Below are positions 11,501 to 21,195 of a DNA stretch of 64,000 nt, piece by piece. Each line of letters opens with the position of its first letter. The stretch's first letter is position 1. This DNA is from Cepaea nemoralis (lineage: Eukaryota; Mollusca; Gastropoda; Stylommatophora; Helicidae): NCBI GenBank assembly GCA_014155875.1, contig JACEFZ010014526.1, positions 124,001 to 188,000 of the forward strand, written 5' to 3'. A program made the position numbers and the translations under genes. The notes beneath the pieces were generated by a model. That model did no database searches, was not told the origin of the DNA, and saw nothing but the letters and a program-made list of their open reading frames with translations.

Positions 11501-12614
11501 TCACAATCGCCTTCACTATCATCACAACCACCTCTACTTTCACCAAAATCACTTCCGCCACCATTACCATTATCACCATCACCTCCTCCAACACCACCAC
11601 TATCACCACCACCATGATCATCAACATCTCCACCATTTAACCACCACCATAATCATCATCACAATCACCTCCACGTTCACCATCATCACCACCACAATCA
11701 CAACTACTATCATCGCTACCACTATCATCATTATTATCATAATCGCCACTATCACCACACCATCATCATCACCACCACAATCATCATCACTACAGTTAAC
11801 ACCACCACCACAACCACCACCATCACCACCACCACTAGCATCATCACTACTAATAATATTACCATAATTGCCATCACCATCATCATCACCACCACAGTCA
11901 ACACCACCGCCCCCCCCCCCCCAAATCACAATCACCACCACCATCATTTCCACCACCATAACTACCACCACCGATATCACCACAACCACCACAATCACCA
12001 CCATCATCATTACCACCACCACCATAATCACCACAATCATCACCACCTCAAAGATTTCATCGCCACAATCACCATCACAATAATCATCATCATCATCACA
12101 ATCTCCACAATCACCATCACAATCATTATCACCACAATCACCATCACAATCATCATCATCACAATCACTACCACCATCATCATCACCACCACAATCACCA
12201 CAATCACAACCATCATCATCACAATCACGACCACCACCATCAACACCACAATCACAACCACTACTACAATGACCATCGTGATGTTTGAGGAGAGAGAGAC
12301 AGAGATATCCCATTAAGTCAATGATTGTATGAAACCCATGCTATACATGCATATACCATCAGCTGGTTGGAAAGTATCCGGCTAATTGGCCGAAACTTAC
12401 CTGCACGACTCTCTTCTTCAGGTTGATGTGAGTGGCTATCTTTTCCAGCTCGTTGCCGTCCGGATTACTGTCTCGCAGGAAACGGTCCTGCAGGAACTTG
12501 ATCTGGGCCTCAGTGTAGGAGGTTCTGTTTCTTTTGGCTTTCTTTGGCGGCTGTTGTCCGTCTGAGGACAGTCAAGATTGTTGTTTTCACGAGTTATTGC
12601 ACAGTGGCATAACA

Positions 12615-12677
<63 letters not shown>

Positions 12678-13076
12678 TATCAAAGAAAGAGAGAGTATCA
12701 GAGAAAGAAAGAGTATCAGAGAAAGAGAGAGAGAGTGAGAGAGAGTGCGTCAGAGAGAAAAGTGAGACAGTGTGTGTGAAAGAGGAAGAGAAAGTGTTAC
12801 AGAGAGTGAGCGAGTGACAGAGAGAAAGAGTGTGCGTCAGAGAGAGAGAGAAAGTGAGCGAGAGAGATAGCATGAGAGAGAGAGAAAGATACATTTAGAG
12901 AAAGAAAGTGTGAGAGTGAGAGAGAGAGAATGATAGAGAGTGTGTCAGAGAGAGAAAGTGAGAGAGAATGTGAAAGAGAGAATGTGAAAGAGAGAAAGAG
13001 AGAGTGTCATAGAGAGAGAGTGTGTGTCGGAGAGATAAAATGAGAGAGATAAAGTGTGTAAGAGAGAGTATGTGTC

Positions 13077-13166
<90 letters not shown>

Positions 13167-14145
13167 AGAGAAAGTGTCACAGAGAGAAATTGAGAGAAAG
13201 AGTATGAGAGAGAGAAAGAGAAAGAGAGAGGGTCAGAAATAGAGAGTAAGAAAGAGAAAGTGAGATAGGGCGTGAGAGAGAGAAAGAGAGTGTGAGGGAG
13301 AGTGGTAGAGAGTGTGTGTTGGTAGCGGTTTGTAACATGTTCTTTTAAATGCACTCTATTGGTAGCGGTTTATAACATGTTCTGTTAACATGACTCTATT
13401 GGTGCGCGGTTTGTAACTTGTTCTTTTAAAACGCACTCTATTGGTAGCGGTTTGTAACATGTTCTCTTAACATGACTTATTGGTAGCGGTTCTAAAAGGT
13501 TCGTATAAACTGATCCCTGTGGTGGCCTGTTCGGACATATGTGTACAGAATAATGTGTTTGATTTAAAATTCATGTGTTAAACTTACCCGAATTCTCCCC
13601 ATTCACTATATAAAGATTGGTACAGTAAATATCTGTCAAGCTTTACCTGAACTCTCCTCATTCACTATATAATCATTTGTACAGTAAATATCTGTCAAGA
13701 CTTACATGAACTCGACCCCATTCACAATATAATGATTGGTACAGTAAATATCTGTCAAGACTTACATGAATTCTCCCCATTCCCTATATAATGATTGGTA
13801 CAGTAAATATCTGTCAAGACTTACATGAATTCTCCCCATTCCCTATATAATGACTGGTACAGTAAATATCTGTCAAGACTTACCTGAACTCTCCCCATTC
13901 ACCATGTCCCTGTAATGGTTGGTACAGTAAATGTCTGTTCCGTTGACCAAGTGGTATTTTTCATTATTGCCAAGTTGTCGTTTGCAGATCTGTAGACGAG
14001 AGAACGTTGTGCATCAGTAACCTTGTGTGGTTACAATATGTGTCACGTATACCTAAGTCTTTCCTGTATGCAACCAATAGTTATGTCATAACAAACACAC
14101 ACACACTCACTCTCTCTCTCTCACTCTCTCTCACCTCTCTCTCTC

Positions 14146-14192
<47 letters not shown>

Positions 14193-17100
14193 ATTGCACA
14201 TTTGATATCCATACATAATCTATATGTCTAGCTAATCTAATCGACCTGCCAGCCTATATATCCCTGCGCTGATCTATATAATCGATTCTCTCTGTCAACG
14301 TATCTATACATTAATCTAGGTAATCTAACCCTTCCGATTATCCAACCATATATTAATCTATACAATCTAATATGTCAGTCTACATATCCATATATTAATC
14401 TATATAATCTAATCCTTCAGAATATCCATCCATATATCCATCTATCTAATCTAATCCTTCAGATTATCCATCCATATATTAATCTATATAATCTTATTTA
14501 TTAGTCTATCCATTAATAAATTAATCTATGTAACCTAATCCGTCAGGCTATTTATCTATCTATCCATATATTAATCTATATAGCCTCTTCTATCAGTCTA
14601 TTTAATCATACATTAATCTATAAAATCTAATCCGCACCATCCATTCTTTCCCGTAATCGCGTCTTATAAGTTCCTTATACTCGTCTCCCCCCCCCCCCCT
14701 CATATTGTCCTGTTAACTGATGAAGTGCCATGGGATGACTAATCGGTTTAAGCAACTGTCCGTATCTGCCATGGGCTTATATACTGCAGTTTTCCCTATG
14801 CAACCCTCTTTGATTTGATATATAATACAACAGGTCTGCTACCATATTAACAACTTTCAGGTCATAATTGTGACACACCCCTACTTCCCATTTTCATCCA
14901 TCCATTTTTATTTTGTCAAAACCTGCTTTTTGTTTAGCACTGAATCTGTTAACCAATAACAAGTGAGCTGTAATCTACACAAGTCACGGAGCAAAACTCT
15001 AGTGCTTAAGAACTCACCTTGCAGAGAAAGCATGCAATGTGATATCGATGCTGTCCGGCCACGCGCATCCAGTCTTGCTCACGCTTGAACTGTAGGGAGC
15101 ACTTTACACAGGACAGGCCAAACAGACTGAAAGGTACGACAAGCAAAACAGACTGAAATACACGACAAGCGAAACACACAAACATGGAGCAAGCAAAACA
15201 GGCTGAAACATACGACAAGCCAAACTGCAAAACTGAGTGAAACACAGGAAAAGAAAAACTGCAAAAACAGACTGAAACACAGGACAAACAAAACAGACTG
15301 AAACACATGACAACAAAACAGACTGAAACACAGGACAAACAAAACAGACTGAAATACGGGAAAAGAAAAACTGACTGAACAATACGGGACAAAAAAAAAC
15401 AACAGACTAAAACACACGACAAACAAAACAGACTGAAACACGGGAAAGAAAAAGAGACTGAAACACAGTACAAACAAAACAGACAGAAACACGCGACAAA
15501 CAAAACAGACTGAAACACAGGACAAGAAAAACTGCAAACACAGACTGAAACACAGGACACACAAAACAGAATGAAACACAGGACAAACAAAATAGACTGA
15601 AACGTGGGGCAAACAAAACAGACTGAAACACAGGAAAACAAAACAGACTGAAACATAGGACAAACAAAACAGACTGAAACACACGACATGAAAAACAGAC
15701 TGAAACACACAATAACCAAAATAGACTGAAACACAGGACAAGACAACTGCAAAACAGACTGAAACACAGGAGAAGAAAAACAGACTGAAACACACGACGA
15801 AACAATACAACTGAAACACACGACAACCAAAACAAACTAAAACACAGGACAAACAAAACAGACTGAAACAGAGGACAAACAAAAGAGACTGAAACAGAGG
15901 ACAAAAACAAAACAGACAAACACAGGACAAGAAAAACTGCAAAAACAGACTGAAATACAGGACAAACAAAACAGACTGAAACACAGGACAAATAAAACAG
16001 GCTGAAACACACGACAAACAAAACAGACTGAAACACGGGACAAACAAAACAGACTGAAACAAACGACAAAACAAAACATACTAAAATACGGGAAAATAAA
16101 AACTGCAAAAACAGATTGAAACATAGGAGAAACAAAACAAACTCAAACACATGACAAACAAAACAGACTGAAACACAGGACAAGAAAAACTGCAAAGACT
16201 GAAACACAGGACAAACAAAACAGTCTGAAACACACGACAAATAAAGCAGACTGAAACGCAGGACAAACAAAACAGACTGAAATACGGGAAAAGAAAAACA
16301 GAATGAAAAATACGGGACAAAAAAAAAACAGACTAAAACACAATACAAACAAAACAGACTGAAACACGGGACAAACAAAACAGACTGAAATACGGTAAAG
16401 AAAAAGAGACTAAAACACAGTACAAACAAAATAGACAGAAACACGCGACAAACAAAACAGACTGAGACACAGACAAGAAAAACTGCAAACACAGACTGAA
16501 ACACAGGACAAACAAAACAGACTGAAACACAGGACAAACAAAACAGACTGAAACAAACGACAAACAAAACAGATTGAAATATGGGAAAAGAAAAACTGAT
16601 AAAACAGACTGAAAAATAGGAGAAACAAAACAGACTGAATCACACGACAAACAAAACAGACTAAAACACACGACAAACAAAATAGACTGAAACACGGGAA
16701 AAGAAAAACTAGAAAAAGAAAACAGACTGAAACACCGGACAAGAAAACCTGCAAAAACAGGCTGAAACGCAGGACAAACAAAACAGACTTGAAACACGGG
16801 ACAAACAAAACAGACTGAAACAAAGGACAAACAAAACAGACTGAAACACGGGACAAACAAATCAGACTGAAACACAGGAAAGCAAAACAGACTGAAACAT
16901 AGGACAAACAAAACACACTGATACACAGAACAAACAAAACAGACTGAAACACGGGACAAACAAAACAGACTGAAAAACATAATGCACATAACAGACTGAA
17001 ACACAGGACAAACAAAACAGACTGAAACACTGGACAAGAAAACCTGCAAAAACAGACTGAAACACGGGACAAACAAAACAGACTGAAACACGGGACAAAC

Positions 17101-19861
17101 AAAACAGACTGAAACACGGGACAAACAAAACAGACTGAAACACGGGACAAACAAAACAGACTGAAACATGGGACAAACAAACCAGACTAAAACATCGGAC
17201 AAGAAAACCTGCAAAAACAGACTGAAACACGGGACAAACAAAACAGACTGAAACAAGGGACAAACAAAACAGACTGAAACACGGGACAAACAAAACAGAC
17301 TGAAACATGGGACAAACAAACCAGACTAAAACACCGGACAAGAAAACCTGCAAAAAACAGACTGAAACACGACAAACAAAACAGACTGAAACACGGGACA
17401 ATCAAAACAGACTGAAACACACGACATGAAAAACAGACTGAAACACACAATAACCAAAACAGACTGAAACACAGGACAAGACAACTGCAAAACAGACTGA
17501 AACACAGGACAAGAAAAACAGACTGAAACACACGACGAAACAAAACAACTGAAACACACGACAACCAAAACAAACTAAAACACAGGACAAACAAAACAGA
17601 CTGAAACAGAGGACAAACAAAACAGACTGAAACAGAAGACAAACAAAACAGACTGAAACACAGGACAAGAAAAACTGCAAAAACAGACTGAAACACAGGA
17701 CAAACAAAACAGACTGAAACAGACAACAAACAAAACAGACTGAAATATGGGAAAAGAAAAACTGATAAAACAGACTGAAAAATAGGACAAACTGCAAAAA
17801 ACAGACTGAAACAGATGAAAAACAAAACAGTCTGAAACACAGGACAAGAAAAACTGTAAAAACAGACTGAAACACAGGACAAACAAAACAGACTGAAACA
17901 CACAGGACAAACAAAATAGACTCAACACAGGACAAACAAAACATACTGAAACACACGACAAACAAAACAGACTGAAATACGGGAAAAGAAAGACTAGAAG
18001 AAAAAACAACAGACTGAAACACAGGACAAACAAAACAGTCTGAAACACATGACAAACATAACGGACTAAAATACGGGAAAAGAAAAACAGACTGAAACAC
18101 AGGACAAACAAAACAGACTGAAACACACGACAAACAAAACAGACTGAAACACGCGACAAACAAAACAGACTGAAACAGACGACAAACAAAACAGACTTAA
18201 ACACAGGACAAGAAAAACAGATTCAAACAGAGGACGAATTAAACAGACTGAAACACACGACAAACAAAACAGACTGAAATACGTGAAAAGACAAACAGAC
18301 TGAAACACAGTACAAACAAAACAGTCTGAAACACAGGACAAACATAACAGACTGAAACACGCGACAAACAAAACAGCCTGAAACAAGGGAGAAACAAAAC
18401 AGACTGAAATACGGGAAATAAAAAACAGACTGAAACACAGGACAAGATACACAGACTGAAACATGGGACAAGATAAACTGCAAAACAGACTGAAACACGG
18501 GGCAATTAAAACAGACTGAAACAGCATTTTCAGGCCTGGTCAAAGAATGAGGATGTTACATATAGTCAATTAAATCATTAAGTATTAAGTAAATAATTCA
18601 TTTTTCGTTGATCATTTTCTTTGAAAAGATCAAAGGCCTATTTATTTTTAATCATTTAAAAAAACTCCTATGGTCCCATATAACTGCTACTTGTAAACAT
18701 TGTTTTATTGTCATATTTCATGGAAGCAAAATCAATCAAATACGGAGGTTCTAGAAAAACTGAAATTGAAAAGAGAGTTGATGAAATAAATAAAAAAAAA
18801 AGGTAAGTGAAATATTTCGGCCATATTAAAAGACAAAACACTCTTATAAAAATCAAACTGGAGGGTAAGGTTGAAGGCAAGCGAGCAAGAGGTACACAAT
18901 GATACAAGTGGGAAGATAACATCAAGAGATGGACGAACAACAATCTGACAGAATGTACAGTCAGAGCGAGAGACAAAAAGTGTTGGAGATCCATTGCAGC
19001 CAATCTTCGTGGAGACAATACCCGATTGATTGATTGATTGATTGATTGATCGACTGATTGATTGATTGATTGATTGATTGACAGATAGATAGATTGATTG
19101 ATTTATTGATTGACTGACTGACTGACTGATTGATTGATTGATGTTGTTAGTTTAACTATTTATTGTTTATTAGAGCTCGGTGACTGCACCATTCCATATG
19201 TAAAAGCTATGCTGTTCCATATCATATGTAGAAACAATGCTGTTCCATATGATATGTAAAAACTGTGCTGTTCCGTATAATATGTAACAACTGTTGTTCC
19301 ATATAATATGTAAAAACTGGTGTTTAACATCATATGTAAAAACTGTGCTGTTTGATTTCACACGAATAAACTATTCTGTTCCATTTAATTGTAAAAACTA
19401 TACTGTTGCAATTATTTTTCTTCACCTTCTTCGTACACCTTCAGATGTCAATATGAATTAGTCCAACTAAAACAGCAGCCAGCTTAAGCTTGTTGACGAC
19501 TCCTTAGAGTGTCCTCACATGGAACGGGTGTAGGCCAAAACAGTTGTCTATTCTACATACGCTGGACATTTCTGCAACAAATGTTCAGCTGTCATTTTAC
19601 CAGTCCCACAGTTACATAAATCAACATTTCCTGTCTTTACTTTATATGTAACCATGTGCTATTTCAGCCTGTTGTGTCATGTGCGTGGTCTGAAGATGGC
19701 TACTTGTTCCCTTTTGTCGAGTTGGGAATATGCTTCATCATTATGGCGCCCTGGATGCTTTGACTCCCAGTATCCCTATAACAGCTTCTTGTTTTCTGTT
19801 CTTGTGTTGTTGTTGTTTTTTTTTGCATTTTTTGTTTTGTTTTTTTGTTTTTATTCTTGCC

Positions 19862-19898
<37 letters not shown>

Positions 19899-21126
19899 CG
19901 TTCTCTTTGAACTCAAGCGTAGTCCCACTCCCACGAACCCACTCCCACTTCTAAGGCACTTGTCAATGACGAGAAGTCAACACTTTAGTCCAACTAACCG
20001 GTACAGGGATTGAACCCGCTATCTCGTCATCAGCACACCGAATGTTTATGAGCGCACACCGAATGTTTAAGAGCGAGCCCTATTATCCATTCAGCAATGG
20101 TGGCCTCCAGTGCTTCTTGTAATTTACGTCCCCAAGTCAATGACGAGAAGTCAACATTTTAGTCCAACTAATCGGTGTAGGGATTGAACCTGCTATCTCG
20201 TCATCAGCACACCGAATGTTTAAAAGCGAGCCCTATTATCCATTCAGCAATGGTGGCCTCCAGTGCTTCTTGTAAATCTCATAACCTCATCGTAGGTTAT
20301 GTCTCTCACAGTCCGAGGTAGTCTTTCACCTTCCTGTGCTAGCCTGCCGTCCACTTCATCTCCAGATATGTTGTAATGTGGAGGGATCCACTGTATCACA
20401 ACCCTACTGGGTTTCTAATATAATTCACGGAGTGTTGCTCTTAGGTCTGCTAGTTCTGTACTGATTCTGCTGTTTGCTATTGAAACTGAATACGTATCTG
20501 TAAACTATTTGTTTCTCTTTATTTCTCTCTGTCAACAGTATTTCTCCTGCAGTTTTCAAGGCCTCTATGTTTTTCAGTTGCCATTGACTGTATACTGTAT
20601 TCTCATTGCTGCATTTTCTAAATTCAGTAGAATTCCCCCATCTCCATTCACTGTACAGTAGTTTGCTAACCCGTCTATATATGCATGGGCCCAGGTTCTA
20701 CTTCCCAATGTTCTTCTAAGTAATATTTAGCTATTGTTCATATTTCTGCTGGAGCGGCTGGCCGAGTGGCTAGAACGCCGGGCTCTCCTTCGGGAGACTC
20801 GGGTTCGAATCCTCGGTAAGGCGTGGAGTTTTTTTTTCTGTCCGAGTCACACACAAAAAAACACTCTAACTTGCACTAGCCATGCGTCCTTAATTCCACA
20901 GGCTCAAGACCTCCCCTGTCCTACACCGCAAGGTATTATAGGTAGTTAATGACAGTTCATCTTTCTGGTTCACACTCAGTTCTATCGTCTCAATACCATA
21001 AATTTATCTCAGGCAGGTGCTGTTTTCTCCGAGCTAGGTTACTGTGTGTATTGTAGAAGAGTTTGGCTGCTGATGTGTTAAGTATAGACTCAATCCGAAT
21101 TTTTCTTTAATGCAAATTTTACAAAG

Positions 21127-21195
<69 letters not shown>

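Noticed and set aside
11226..11867. His-rich protein-like frame
   Set aside because: It crosses a homeodomain exon on the wrong strand and then a CAC/CAT tract; composition alone explains it.
15079..18543. Many long Phe/Cys/Val-rich frames resembling multi-pass membrane proteins
   Set aside because: They are translations of the 26-bp array in all three minus frames, repeat every 26 residues, and have no start context or independent exon structure.
20744..20820. Functional tRNA gene
   Set aside because: A- and B-boxes are present, but I could not form a full acceptor stem and anticodon arm, and the sequence continues into a SINE-like body.
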